DNA of 64,000 bases from Heracleum sosnowskyi (GCA_030848705.1 JAUIZM010000012.1:6760679-6824678); one strand, 5' to 3'. Shown: positions 35,331 to 47,750, counted from the first letter of the stretch. Translations and numbers: made by a program. The notes: generated by a model not told the origin, from the letters alone.

Positions 35331-36060
35331 TGATGGGTAGATGTTCCATATTTCCACTCAAATTATTTAATATCGTAACTGTCTGAAAATTTGTTTCAAA
35401 TCCAAATGATTTTGGACGGTGCTTTTGGGAACACTCTTCAACCTCCTTCCGGAATTATGATCATTTTCTAGTCTAAACAGCTTTCTAAATCATTGCACCA
35501 CACTACCACAGTACAGAGAAAGACTATTTCATACAGTTCTTCTAAATTTAATATCATTCTGAAAAGTAGCCAATCAGACTTGTTTCAATAAACTAAGAGT
35601 TACCACATAATACAATTGAATCTTGTCATGATAAGTCTAAACTAGGTATAATGTTATCTACAAAATCCGAGATTATTTTCCTTAATTTGCAATTTAGGGT
35701 TCTTTTTAAGAAACTGTCTTCCCACTGAAATAGTGAATTGTCCCTAGAGAGTATCCTTTCCCTAAATTGTCATGGTAGTCCATCGCCGTATTGTCAAGGA
35801 GTAGCAATTGAAAATCGACACTGCTCTACATCTTTTAGTGAGCATACTATATTTCCTCAACTAATCTGTTACGTTTTTGCATTCTTTTAACTTTCTATGA
35901 CCGCTAATGCGTAGCAAGGGGCAACAAATTTGGGTTTTGGCCTTTTGGGTCTGTGTTCGGATGTCTGTGAATATGTCAATTTTACGTTCTCCTGCAATTT
36001 ACGACATTTGATATAAAAGATAGGTATTAAAATTTGAAGAAATGATAAAAGAATAATAAT
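35331..36060. other. Spacer without recognised genes
   Basis: AT-rich sequence; no domain-bearing frame on either strand. Towards 36060 it grades into the RLK-like intron sequence of remnant E. Confidence 0.5.
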
Positions 36061-37015
36061 TAGCAGAATCATTTCATATTATAATCCTCTAGTTAGTCGA
36101 GTAGTATTGCAAAATTTTTGAAGGGATAATTTTCTTCCTGAGACTTCCCTTAATTTTTTATACCTTGAAAAGAGTGATATCCGCTAGGCTAATCCCTGCA
36201 GCTTTGAGGGGAGTGTATTTCCATTTGGATTGTTACCTGGTAAACTTTACTTTTCTCAGCTGAACAGCTTTGCATTTCTTGTAGGGATATGGGCCTTCGT
36301 GCAAGACATTTTGGTACTGATTCCTGGTAAATATCCAATGATTTCCCTCAGCTCAATCCATTTTTAAGTGGTTTTTGACATAATTTCCATGTTTTTCCAC
36401 CTTCTTATCATTGCGACGGCACAGAACTTGCAGACTATTATCTAGGTAAGAAATGTCTGATTGTCTGAATTACTATATAAATTATAGTTTATTTATCCTA
36501 AGTGCATTATGAGTAGAAGGGGTTTTTCGTATTTTGGTCCTCGACTATACATTTAAAATTATTTAGGTTTCGATTTCTACAAACTACATGGGTTAAAAAA
36601 TTTATTCCTTACAAGTGAGGGATTGATGGTTGATATCTTCTACCTTGCAACCACTTATATTTCACTATGTGACTATGTCAGTACTCTTTTTTTTATATAA
36701 TCAAAAAAATGAACATGCCCTAGTTAGCTTCCGGTTTGTCTATAGTATTTTAATCTCTTCCAAGGTTCTCTTTGGGTTTCAAGTTTGCTAAACAGCTTTG
36801 CATATCTTGTAGGCATGCGGATCAACAAGTCCAACACTTCAGTGTATCTGGGTGAGCAATCCAATGATTTGTTGACTCCAGTCGATCCAATAATATTTAA
36901 CCGGGTTTTTAACATATTTCCACTGTTTTTCTCTTTCTTATCACAACAACCTCACAGCATTAATAGGACAGCTCCTCGGTGAGATGCTAGATAGCGCAGT
37001 GATTTGTTTTTGTTT
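36060..37015 (+). pseudogene. RLK-E: remnant with only the four micro-exons
   Basis: All four micro-exons of the RLK family are here with intact splice sites and the same sizes: 36285-36326 (42 nt), 36425-36445 (21), 36813-36851 (39) and 36967-36978 (12). No ectodomain exon precedes and no kinase exon follows; just after 'gacagctcctcggtgagatgctag' the sequence changes to the 3' flank of RLK-C. Thus a deletion removed both main exons and left the linker exons. Confidence 0.85.
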
Positions 37016-37124
37016 TAGACAGTATTCACTTTGTGCAAAGGGTGAACAGAAGAAAATTTTATAAAAGTAGATAAAACCATAAAACAACATGAACATTATT
37101 TAGAGAGTATGCTTCAAATATTGA

Positions 37125-39231
37125 TCACTCTGATTCTGAAATAACTTCAAGCTCGCTAGTAAATAACCTAGCAGGTACTGCTGCAAATGCATTTCTTGAA
37201 CTTGTCGACTTAAACGGATTTGGAGGTATGGCAGGGCAGTCTTCTCCTTGCAGCATTTGAATCACACGTTTCATAGAAGGTCGGTCTGCTGGATGCCAGT
37301 TTACGCACCAAAGTCCCACAATTGTTAGCTTTCTTTCTATCTTGTTATTGAACTCTTCCTCAATCGGACTCGTAAAATTCTTTCGTTGTTCAAGCTGATG
37401 GAAGATCCACTCAGGGAAATATACTTCGCTGCCGTTTTCTGTTCCTGTTGAAGTATGATTCCTTGCTCCAACTATTTCAAGCAACAGCATACCGAAGCTG
37501 TAAACATCTGACTTGGATGATACTTCTCCGAAATTCCTAGAAAAAACTTCTGGTGCAATGTAGCCTACTGTCCCCCTAGCCATAGTCATGGATACTATGC
37601 TTTGGCCTTTGTTGCACAACTTTGCTAAACCAAAATCAGAGACTTTCGGATTAAAATTTTGGTCTAACAATATGTTATGAGGTTTAATATCAAAGTGGAG
37701 GATTCTTTGGGCACATCCTTGGTGAAGATACTCAATACCTTTGGCAATGCCTAGAGAAATGTCTTGCATCTTTTCCCAACCAAGGAAGCCTTCACTGTGA
37801 TTTTCTCTTGAATAGACATACTTTTCGAGGGAATTGTTTGGTTGAAACTCATAAACAAGAGCTCGTCTACAGCCATCAGCACAATATCCAACCAAGCGAA
37901 CGACATTGACATGGTGGATTAGGCCAATTGTACTAACTTCATTTATAAAATCTTCTCCACTTCCTTTGGTATCAACCTTATCGTTTAGGACCTTAACCGC
38001 AACTGCAACATCATTTGAAAGCTGTCCCTTAAAAACTGAACCATAACCTCCTTCCCCTAATTTGACTTTGAAATGATTGCTTATCTTTTTTATATCAGCA
38101 TAAGAGTATCTTGTGGGCTTAAGAGATTTGTAGTCCTCCAGAAACATTTCAATCTTCTGCTGGTAATTTTTCTTTTGCTTGTATGAGTATATAGCATAAC
38201 AAAAGGCTGCAAGTAGAAATGAAAGGACAAATATCCCTCCAACTGTACCTACATAGATTATAGATATAAAGTTCACTAATAAATATACAGAGCTTTTAAA
38301 TAAGAGACAGGAAGTTAAAAGGAAATTGATAATTTACCTGTTGCCAGAAGTTTATTTGACGAGGGACCTGTAAATTGATATAAACTCGTATAAGTATAAA
38401 AATTATTACTCGTAGTACATACATAAACTCATATGTGGATCATCTAGAAAATTTCTGAGAATTAATATAACCTTTGGGTATAGGGAAGCACTGTGTGAAT
38501 GTGGTGCTGTTTGGTTTGAATTTGCAGTACTGTCCTTTGGCTTCACAATCTCCACAATCGGGTTCAGACCAGGACAGTCCTCCTTGGTAAAATGGGACAT
38601 CTGAAATATTGTACAATTTGGTGCAAGATGTTATGAGCATTTTCGTAGTTTGATAGTGAGAATAGATGGCATACACTTTGAAACCATGACCACTTAAAGA
38701 AGGAATGTCTTCACGGCCGTATATGTCATATTCACTTTTTGTTGATGAACATTTGTAGAAGGTAAGGTCAACTTGATCATAACGAGAAGTAAAAGGCTTA
38801 AAGGGAGAATCAGACAAGTAGTAGTCGGAGTGTTCTGTGATGTTGGTGGACTTGGATACGAAGTGGAGCTGGCGTGATTTGTAGTCGATGGACTCAACAT
38901 AGGCCTCAACAGAGAATGAAAGATAGAGTCCCGGAAGAGAGGTGCTGACCTGGTATTCGAACTTCACCATTGGATAATAAGAATAAGAAGGAGAACGAGA
39001 ATAATCGATGGTTCCGCAAGAGAGTTCAAAGCCAACAGGATAGCCACAGTGATCTGACTGCAGCTGCCTCTCTTTATCCGAATAAATCAGATGGAACGGG
39101 AATCTGATTTTGCTGTCTCCGCCGCTGCACCTTGTCACACTGCATTCATCATCTTGAAGTACTGCAACACCAAGTTTACTAATGATACAACTTACAAATA
39201 CAAGCAACATAAATTCATTAAAAATCTCCAT
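37125..39231 (-). CDS. RLK-C: GUB_WAK_bind / LRK10-like receptor kinase, intact
   Basis: Three exons, 39231-38472, 38367-38338 and 38248-37125, phase-1 introns, 637 aa. A signal peptide (MEIFNEFMLLVFVSCIISKL) leads into the GUB_WAK_bind domain (CSVTRCSGGDSKIRFPF..GYPVGFELSCG) and a Cys-rich WAK-associated end (CGDCEAKGQYCKF). A 30-nt micro-exon follows, then the membrane segment (VGGIFVLSFLLAAFCYAIYSY) and a kinase with LGEGGYGSVFKG, AVKVL, HFDIKPHN (non-RD), DFGLAK, GTVGYIAPE and KSDVYSFGMLL. All catalytic positions look sound. The family acts at the cell surface, with extracellular pectin/carbohydrate-type binding assumed from the domain. It is divergent to RLK-B with about 1.26 kb between the ATGs. 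An in-frame ATG 10 codons upstream is less likely, as it would precede the signal peptide. Confidence 0.92.
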
Positions 39232-39261
39232 ATTCAAGATTATGCCTGTAAGCTCACCCAC

Positions 39262-39755
39262 CTATACAGGGGCTTTAGACAACTATCTCAATGCAATTAG
39301 TAATAAAGTTTACGAGCTACAATAATTCTTTCAGAACATGCTTATTTTGCATCGTCGAAGTTTTATGGTATAACGGAATGTTATATATATATCAATGATG
39401 AATCAGTCTATAGTCACAGCAAAACAGGAACCACTTATGAATATTCCAATTGCTTTGGGAGCCCCTTGTGTTATTTTCTAATAATTGGTTGGCATTTTGA
39501 ATACGGCAGTGTTGTGCTGAATGATTTAACTTACTTTGATGTTCATGTTGACTAGTAAGCATTTGTCAAAGATTTGTCAAAGATTAATCAGACGGATCAG
39601 ATCTTTCAAACAATGATATGTCGGGATAAACAATTAGGTGACATTGATATTTGATTGGAGTGATTAGTTGACTTCCAACTATCAAGAAAAACACAGCATG
39701 ATGATGATGAATATCTAACATATCTAACAGAAGATATTTTTTTCTACATGTTAGA
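39262..39755. other. Shared upstream region of RLK-C and RLK-B, left part
   Basis: Intergenic, partly matching the C'/D intergenic region 57690-58225 (for instance 'gttgcatt' motifs and 'gacggatcagatctttcaaacaatg'). Presumably holds promoter elements for both genes, but I can point to no certain site. Confidence 0.55.
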
Positions 39756-40409
39756 TAGGTCTATCAATGGAGCGGAGATCTGATCCGATCCGATAAAAAA
39801 AATCCGATAATAAATGGAGCGGATATGGATTTAGGTCGATCTGATCTATTAACGATCCGATCCGAATACAATATATATATGTATAATATAATATAATATA
39901 ATATAATATATATAAATATATTGTATAATATGTAATATGAAAAAATTATTTGCAATTTTTAATAGTCTATACTTTGTAGTCTATACAATCACTACTAATT
40001 AAAATGTAAGATAAGATTTTTCCGAAGTGTAATATCATCGTTTCCTATGAAGCATCGTGTTTTTCTCAATATTATTCTAATTTTTTAATTTTTATTTGTG
40101 TTTAAATGTTAGAGTTCTTATTTTAAACTTTAGATGTTATTATTTAATTACTTTGTTTACCATTACAAGATATTGTAAAAAAATTCAATATTAAGTGAAA
40201 TTTTAATTTAAATCAAAATATTTTAAATATATATATAAATGGATCAGATATCCGATCTGAGATCCGTGATTCGTGATCCGAACGGATCAGGAAATGGATC
40301 GGTCTATAAAAAACTCCAGTCCTGATCCGATCCGAATCCGCTAAAATAAATGGATATGGATATGTATTTAGGCCGATCCGAACCCGAACCCGATCCGTTG
40401 ACCAGCCTA
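39756..40409. mobile_element. hAT-like MITE, 654 bp, 8-bp TSD
   Basis: Imperfect terminal repeats TAGGTCTATCAATGGAGCGG and, from the right end, TAGGCTGGTCAACGGATCGG. The 8-bp duplication ATGTTAGA flanks it (39748-39755 and 40410-40417). Subterminal regions are packed with 'gatccgatccga' motifs on both sides; the middle is AT-rich with 'ataat' repeats near 39890. No transposase. It lies in the divergent RLK-C/RLK-B promoter region and is missing from the paralogous C'/D interval. Confidence 0.8.
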
Positions 40410-40491
40410 ATGTTAGAGATGGAATTTAGTTAACTTCAATATCGACCTCATAGTTGTATTATTCCGGTGATCCCTGCATGATCCAGTGCAA

Positions 40492-43247
40492 ATGATGTCC
40501 TCTTCGTTGTTACTAATTATCACTGTCGTCTTGGTATCAATAACCAGCAGTTGCTGCAAAGCTGCTTCTCCGACATCAACTTCTTCTTGCGGCAAAATCG
40601 ATGACATAAGCTGCCCTTTTTATCTAAAAGATCATCCACATGAATGTCATGGTTCCAGCTTTGAACTTTCTTGCGACAAAAATAATCGTACTATTTTGAA
40701 ACTTGACTCAGACTACTTCTATGTGGAGGCTATCAATTATGTGAATTCTACTGTTCGTATAATTGATTCAGGGCTAGCTAGAAATAATTATTCATGTTCT
40801 TCCACTCCTCTCCATGCTTTCTACAGTCATATGAAGGAGTTGAATACGCCAATAACTTATATAGATTGTCCAGCTCCTGTGAATAAATCCTCATCAACCC
40901 GATATATTCTTACATCTCCTTGCTCGTCATCATCAGTCCATTCATACGTTGTCATTGGAGATATGGAAATCGCAGAAGTGGAGAACAATTGCACAGTTAG
41001 GAAGACAGACTGGGTTTCATCAGCATGGCCTAATATTAATAAGACATCTTTCTTGGGTTTTCATGATATGGTTTATGGGATAGAGCTTAAATTCCAGGAT
41101 TTTTCTTGCCGACAGTGTCATGGTACTCAATCGCACTATTGTCGGGATGTAGCATTTAAATCTTCTTGCTATTCTCCTGGTAAGTATTTTATATTTCTTG
41201 CTGGGTTTATATAATTATTACTTAACAAAAAAAAATCTGTAATATTTTTGCATTCTTTTAATTTTTTATGACCACCAATGCGTAGTTGTCTGTTCCTTTC
41301 AGATCATGCTTCTCTAGTTAATCGAGTTGTATGGTATAATTTTGAAGGGATTATGTTATTTTCCTGAGACTTGCCTCAATTTCTTACAACTTAAAAAGAG
41401 TGATATCCAGCATCCGCTAGGCTAATCAGAGTGATATCCGCTAGGCTAATCCATGCAGCTCGAGGGGGGTGTATTTCCATTTGATATACTGTGAAACAAG
41501 ATTTTGATATCCTGGTAAACTTTTTTTCTTTGCTGAATAGCTTTGTTTTTTTTTGTAGGGTTGTGGTCATACGTGCAAGGATATTTGGTATGGATTCCTG
41601 GTGAGCAATATCCAATAATTTCCCTCCTCTACTCGATCCATTTTTAAGTGGTTTCTAACAAATTCCCCTTGTTTTTCCGCCTTCTTATCATTTTGACGGG
41701 CACAGAACGTGCAGACAATCTTCTAGGTAAGAGATGCATGAATTACTATATCATAGTATAGTATATATCATATACTACTATAGTATATCATAGTATAGGA
41801 GGGGTTTTTGGAATTCTGGTCCTCGACTTCATTTATATTATTTAGGTTTCGATTTCTACTAACTACATGGGTTATAAATTTAATTTATTCCTAAACAGAT
41901 TTGAAACTGATTTGCATGTTTTGTAGGCATTCAATACGAGTACGGTACTTCAGTGTATCTGGGTGAGTAATCTAATGATTTGTTTACTCCAGTCAATCCA
42001 ATAATCTTTTAAGCGGGTTTTTAACAAATTTCCATTGTTTTCTGCTTTCTTAAACAGCACTTTTAGGACAGCTCCTCGGTGAGATGCTAGATTTTTCACA
42101 GTGATTTGTTTATGTTGGTATGAGATTTCGAATAAAATCTCATTTGTTAATTTACATCGTCTTTATTGCAGTAATGATTTTTGTTGCAAGATGTTTGTGT
42201 GGACTACCATTTCTATCCGCGTTCTTAATATATAAATTAAGGAGAAGACATCTATCAGTGCATGGCACCATTGAAGATTTCCTGCAAGGTCAAAACAATC
42301 TGATGCCTATTAGGTACAACTATTCCCAGATTAAGAAGTTCACTAAAGGATTTAGTGATAAACTAGGTGAAGGGGGCTTTGGTACTGTGTATAAAGGAAA
42401 ACTTCGAAGTGGACTTGTGGTGGCTGTTAAAATATTAACCAATTCCAAGACTAGCGGCCAAGATTTCATCAATGAAGTTGGTACAATTGGTATGATCCAC
42501 CATGTTAACATTGTGAGACTTGTTGGTTTTTGCGTTGAGGGTTCAAAACGTTCTCTCATTTATGAGTTCATGCCTAACGGATCTCTTGATAAATACATTT
42601 TTCTCGAAGGAGGAGGAACATCTACTTTAAATTGTGAAAAGATTTATGAGATTTCCTGTAAAGTGGCCGGTGGCATTGAGTATTTGCATCGAGGTTGTGA
42701 TATGCAAATCTTGCATTTTGATATTAAGCCTCATAACATTCTCCTAGATGAAAATTTCGATCCAAAAATTTCTGATTTTGGCCTTGCAAAATTACGTGCC
42801 ATCGGTCATAGTATAGTGACTATGACTGCAGCAAGGGGAACAATGGGTTACATGGCTCCGGAATTATTTTACAAAAATATCGGAGCTGTTTCTAACAAGG
42901 CAGATGTTTATAGTTTCGGAATGTTGCTATTGGAAATGGCAGGGCGAAGGAGAAATTTGAATCCATTCAAGGATCAAATTAGCCAAATTTACTTCCCTTC
43001 ATGGATCTATGACCAGATTAGCCAAGGGAAGGAGATTGAAATGGAAGAGGTTACTGAGAACGAAAAGGAGTTGGTTAAGAAGATGATTATTGTGGCAATG
43101 TGGTGCATACAAATGAATCCAAGCGAACGTCCTTCAATGAACAAAGTGATTGAAATGCTAGAAGGAGACGTCGAACTTTTGGTGATGCCTCCTAAACCTT
43201 TGATTTGTCCACAGGAACCGTCAAATGATGATCAAGAACTTATTTAG
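40492..43247 (+). CDS. RLK-B: GUB_WAK_bind / LRK10-like receptor kinase, intact
   Basis: Six exons: 40492-41179, 41559-41600, 41706-41726, 41927-41962, 42067-42078 and 42172-43247, every intron phase 1, total 624 aa. Exon 1 encodes a signal peptide (SSSLLLIITVVLVSITSSCC) and a Cys-rich ectodomain (CGKIDDISCPFYL..FELSCDKN, many NxS/T sites). The four tiny exons (42, 21, 36 and 12 nt) encode a 37-residue linker. The last exon gives the membrane segment (VMIFVARCLCGLPFLSAFLIY, about 267-287) and a non-RD kinase (LGEGGFGTVYKG near 331, HFDIKPHN near 448, DFGLAK, KADVYSFG). It is the intact reference for copies A, D and E. The start is the first of two tandem ATGs. Confidence 0.9.
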
Positions 43248-43552
43248 ACCTCTCTTCAAATTGAAAATGTGATGCAAAGTTTTCCAATATGATCAAGAGA
43301 ATGATTAGGCTACTCGGTCACTTGATCTGTTGAAGTGAAGACTAAGTCATACAAGTCAGTAGTGACTTCATGTAATACTAGTCTGTGGCCTTTACCTCAA
43401 TAAACCGTATATTTACAAGTTTTTTTATGAAAGAAACTTATATATTTATAAAGAAATAGAACTATAAATATAAGATATATCTAAATCTAATCTCTTATAT
43501 CTAAATCTAGTAGTTTGTCTTTAGATTTAGATAAACAAACTTTTTTGTTTTG
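43248..43552. other. RLK-B 3' flank, RCC1 gene missing here
   Basis: The first 130 bases match the RLK-A 3' flank. From about 43385 to 43552 there is AT-rich filler with a tandem 'atctaaatctaa' motif, replacing the 2.8-kb interval that holds the RCC1 gene in segment A. Confidence 0.75.
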
Positions 43553-44637
43553 AAAAGATGCTCTTTTGAAGGTGTTTGGACAAAATTATTATAATGCGGG
43601 ACTTGTGCAGCGGTTGATCTTGTATCGGATACTGATAGGAGTCACTAATGGCAGGTTAATTCTAACTATGGTCGCGTCTCGCGTGTAGAACCACCCTTGT
43701 ATAGTATTCTGGACCATTCTTCTGAATTGTGTTGTTTTGATCCAAGACTTCACAATGTTATTGGCATTTCGACCATTTTTACCCAAGTCACCTCTTCATC
43801 AGAGAAGCGATATTTTGTTGGAGAAAACAGGTCAAGGAACCGAAAGGTAGTTTTCAAAGTTCTGACAACGTTATCCCTCCATCCCATAACGTACTAGAAG
43901 ATGCATGTACCGAGAGTTGTATACCAAATTGATCTCTTAATGTGGTGGTGGCAAGTAATCCATCAGACCATCACTGTCTATCAATGTTCTGAAAAATGTT
44001 ATGCTAGGTGGTTAGTCACTTAGTCTACGATTAATTCTAACTACGGTCATCCATGGCATGTTAATTCTAGCTACGGTCATCCATGGCATGTTAATTCTAA
44101 CTACGGTCGCGTCTCGCGTGTAGAACCACCCTTGTATAGTATTCTGGACCATTCTTCTGAATTGTGTTGTTTTGATCCAAGACTTCACAATGTTATTGGC
44201 ATTTCGACCATTTTTACCTAAGTGACCTCTTCATCAGAGAAGCGATATTTTGTTGGAGATGCATGTACTGAGAGTTGTATACCAAATCGATCTCTTAATG
44301 TGGTAGTGGCAAGTAATCCTGATCCATCAGACCATCACTGTCTATCAATGTTCTAAAAAATGTTAAAAAATGTTATGATAGGCAGTTAGTCTACCTTCCA
44401 GCAATTAATTAGTTAAGTGGTGATTGATTAAGATGACTAATTGGAACATTAACCGGATGCGTTTAAATATAATTTAATTATAATATTGAAATTTTTTTAT
44501 ACAAGTAAAATATAGACACCTTCATTTTATTATATAATACGATAAGTGAATTTTCCTCCAATTCATGTGTAAGTTCTATTTTTTTTTAGTAAATTTTTTT
44601 TTACAATTTAATTCTATTTGACCATTTTTTTTAAATT
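43553..44637. repeat. Duplicated intergenic block with internal tandem copy
   Basis: Colinear with 9897-10750. Within it, the section starting 'gtcgcgtctcgcgtgtagaacc' occurs twice (near 43672 and 44107), joined by short repeats of 'ctacggtcatccatggcatg' (44040-44100). So this copy carries an extra local duplication that segment A lacks. Confidence 0.8.
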
Positions 44638-44914
44638 TTAGCTGATAACCCGTGCCAAGCACGGCCGAGTATAAGTCGACATTAAAATATTAATATTGAT
44701 AAATTATTAATAAATATTATTAAAAAAATATATTTTTCGAGAATTGAATGATAAAAATATATATAATAAATAAATTATTATTTTATTATGTAGTTATAGA
44801 TAATCGACCGTGGATAAAACTAAAGAAATTAAAGTAAATAAATAAATCTGGTATGATTACGTAGTTGCAAGGAATCGAATCCTCGATGAAGCTAAAGAAT
44901 ATAGAGAAATTATC

Positions 44915-45535
44915 AAAAATACTATTTTTTCTAAGTTTTTTTGCATTTTACCATCTTCTAGAAATATTTGCAAAAATACTAACTTTTTGAAAATATTTGC
45001 AAAAATATGGTCTGCAACTACTTCAACCATCTACAACTGCAACCAAAATCAACCACATATGCAACCAAAAATACGGTCTGCAACCAGATACAACCAGAAA
45101 CAACTTTTTAAAAAAAATGATTGAAAAACAGCTGAGAATTCAAAAAAATTGTTAGTAAGATGTTTCGTAAGCTTGTGGTCTTGATTAAGCCGTTCCCCTG
45201 GGGTTTAATAGTTAACCTTTGGGTTCAATGTTGGGTTTTAGAAATATTAAAAATGAGCAATAATCTGTATGCGAACTTAGGGTTTAGGGCTAGACTCCAA
45301 ACCCTAACCTACCGGTTGTCGCCGGAAAAAATCATTTTTGATTAAAAATTTGCATATATGGTTGATTTTGGTTGCAGTTGCAGATATGGTTGAAAGTAGT
45401 TACAGACCGTATTTTTGCAAATATTTTTAAAAAGTTGGTATTTTTTCAAATATTTTGGTATTTTCGCAAAACTTTTAAAAAACACATAGTATTTTTGCAA
45501 AAAACAATTTTGGGTTGGGTATTTATGAAAAAACC
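44915..45535. mobile_element. Inverted-repeat element inside the Helitron-like insert
   Basis: Two arms, about 44915-45085 and 45345-45535, are imperfect inverted copies: 'gcaaccaaaatcaaccacatatgcaacc' type sequence on the left against 'catatatggttgattttggttgc' type on the right, then 'aatatttgcaaaaatac' against its complement. The loop, about 45090-45345, holds 'ggtttagggctagactcc'. Probably a nested MITE; I could not define a target duplication. Confidence 0.55.
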
Positions 45536-45539
45536 CAAG

Positions 45540-45835
45540 AATATAAAGTAATTAATAAATGTTGTATAATTACGTAGTTGCGAGGAATCGAACCCTGAAT
45601 CTAAAGAATTTAAAGTAAATGTTGTATAATTACGTAGTTGCGAGGAATCGAACCTGGATTTAGTGATAACCAAATTTGGTAATTTGGTGTTAGTGAATTT
45701 AAAGTACATAAATAAATCTTGTATAATTATGTAGTTGCAAGGAATCGAACCATGGATGATGCTAAATTATTTAAATTAAATAAATTTTGTATAATTACGT
45801 AATTGCGAGGAATCGAACCTCGATTTAGTGATAAC
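45540..45835. repeat. Tandem units of about 60 bp with B-box-like motif
   Basis: The string 'acgtagttgcgaggaatcgaacc' or close variants recurs near 45574, 45634, 45728 and 45796 (also near 44862). Its complement GGTTCGATTCCTCGCAACTAC resembles the T-arm (B box) of tRNA genes. Units also share 'tgtataatta' and 'taaagaatttaaagta'. Confidence 0.65.
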
Positions 45836-46674
45836 CAAATTTGGTACTTTTGGTACTTTGGTACTTTTAGTACCGCGCGCCATTTTCACATTGTTTTGCT
45901 TATTAATAAAGAGTATAGATTTGACCATTTTTTTTTAATTTTGACCTATTAATCTCGATTAAACCTGATTAATCCTGCCTAAAAATCTTTCGAATAATCC
46001 CGTCTAGATCCGATTAATCATCCATTTTTTTTAAAAAAATTACATTTTTTGACAGATTTTCAAGAAAATAAAGCAGCTTTGCAAGAAACTCTAACCCAAA
46101 TTAAGCATTATATTAAGTTATTAACCCAAATTAAGCATTTTATTAGAACACTGCTATCAATCAACTTGTCTTAATAACCCAAGGAAAACTCTAAGCTTGT
46201 ATCATTTACAGGATTAGATACTACTCTTTTTTTGACGAGTGACCTCAATTTCAATTGTAGATTTTCGGGATAGAGTTCAAGGTTTTAACACTATGATTTC
46301 TGTAAGAGATAAAATATTTTTTGCATGATTTAGGCCTCATGAACAACATCTGTATCAAGAATAAAACATATTGAGAAACGATAGAGGGTCCAAAAAAAAA
46401 TTCAAAAATTTTCCCAAACGATAAAGATAAATGACAAGATTTAATTGGTGGTATTAGTTTTTATAAAATGATATATGCTCATGGTGCAGACATGTGCGTC
46501 CACAAATCATAAATTATAATTTTCCATGTGTTAGAATAATTTTGGTACAAGTTTTGGGAGTCACAATGGAAATGCGTACGGGAAAGTGTGACTCTGCAGG
46601 GCACGAAATGCTACTCAACCAACCTTACCCTGAGCTCCATTAATAATGAAAATTAATGCTACACCATAGTTAGA

Positions 46675-46682
46675 TATAAATA
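46675..46682 (+). promoter_or_regulatory. TATA box of CASP-like copy B
   Basis: TATAAATA, 134 bp before the ATG; identical box and spacing at copy A (31181-31188). Confidence 0.6.
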
Positions 46683-46808
46683 GAAGCTTGACCTCCTTAT
46701 TCCTTTCACTACTATATTTATCTATCAGGGAACGAACTTGGCTTTGTACACCATTTTTTTAGGACAAACGAAGAAGCTAGGGAAGTCTAGTAAAAAGTTT
46801 GTCCAAGG

Positions 46809-47750
46809 ATGGAGTCATCACCGTCAGTAGTAGCAGCAAAAGGAGATAAGAATGGAGAGGAAGAAAATGGAAGCAATAGCATGCGGACAGCAGAGAGCAT
46901 GCTACGTCTGCTACCGATGAGTTTATGCATTGTTTCACTTGTCCTCATGCTTACAAACTCCCAGTCTAGCGACGACTTTGGTTTGCTCTCCTATTCCGAC
47001 CTTGGAGCTTTCAGGTTTATTAATTTGAAGTTCATGCAAACAATGTATCTTGTATGATTGTGTGTGTAGCTCTAGTATTTACATTTGATGTTTAAATTTA
47101 GTCACTCAGAGGGCATTCTTAGTTTTAATGCTCAATTTCGAAGAAGATTTATTCATAAAACAAACTATTATTATGAAAAGGATTGTTGTACAGATGATGA
47201 GGTAACTTTTTGTGGCGCAGGTATTTGGTCCAGGCTAGTGGTGTATGCGCTGGTTACTCCCTTCTCTCTGCTCTTGTCTCGGCCCTTCCACGTCCCTCAA
47301 CCATGTCTCGAGCCTGGACTTTCTTCCTTCTTGACCAGGTTGAACTGAAATGGCAAAACCCAAAAACAAACACTTAATATATTTTGAAAAAACACAGTTC
47401 AACTATCTATTTATTGGACATCCTCCAGGTTTTTTCCCTAAATTTGACAGATTTCAGTACCATGTTTCTTGTAGGTCTTCATGTACGTATTACTGGTAGC
47501 CGGGGCGGTGTCAACCGAAGTTGTTTACCTTGCATACAAGGGAGATGCAGCCATCACCTGGAGTGGAGCTTGCGGGTCATTGGGGAAGTTCTGTCACAAA
47601 GCCACAGCATCCTTGGCAATAACATTTGCAGTAGTAATATGTTATGCAGTGCTTTCCCTCGTTTCCTCCTATAGACTCTTTAGCAGATATGATGCTCCCA
47701 TTGGATACACCAACAAAGGAATTGACATGTCTGCTGTTTTCCGCACTTGA
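46809..47750 (+). CDS. CASP-like protein (2A type), copy B, intact
   Basis: Three exons, 46809-47014, 47221-47338 and 47475-47750 (phases 2 and 0), 199 aa. Four membrane segments: LLRLLPMSLCIVSLVLML, ASGVCAGYSLLSALVSAL, LDQVFMYVLLVAGAVSTEV and ATASLAITFAVVICYAVLSL. The N-terminus is short and cytosolic with an acidic patch; the conserved DLGAFRYLV, RPSTMSRAWTFFLLDQ and AITWSGACG match CASPL subfamily 2A. CASP-like proteins are small plasma-membrane scaffolds related to those organising the Casparian strip; the role of 2A members is not settled. Unlike copy A it keeps the intron 1 acceptor. Confidence 0.92.

Larger units (their letters stand above)
44638..45919 (-). mobile_element. Helitron-like insertion, 1.28 kb
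   Basis: Read on the minus strand it starts TCTATACTCTTTATTAATAA and ends with a short hairpin (CCGTGC..GCACGG, 44650-44664) about 9 bp before a CTAA end at 44638, the TC...hairpin-CTRR form of Helitrons. Segment A (about 10650) lacks it. The flanking base rule (A^T) is not clearly met because 'tttgaccattttttt' is present on both sides, so the exact ends may be off by a few bases. It contains tRNA-box-like repeats and an inner inverted repeat; no Rep/helicase gene. Confidence 0.6.

Noticed and set aside
39880..39930. AT repeat as a separate satellite
   Set aside because: It is the AT-rich core of the hAT-like MITE, already annotated.
45160..45345. 61-codon frame within the inverted-repeat element
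   Set aside because: No homology or context; loop sequence of a MITE-like insert.
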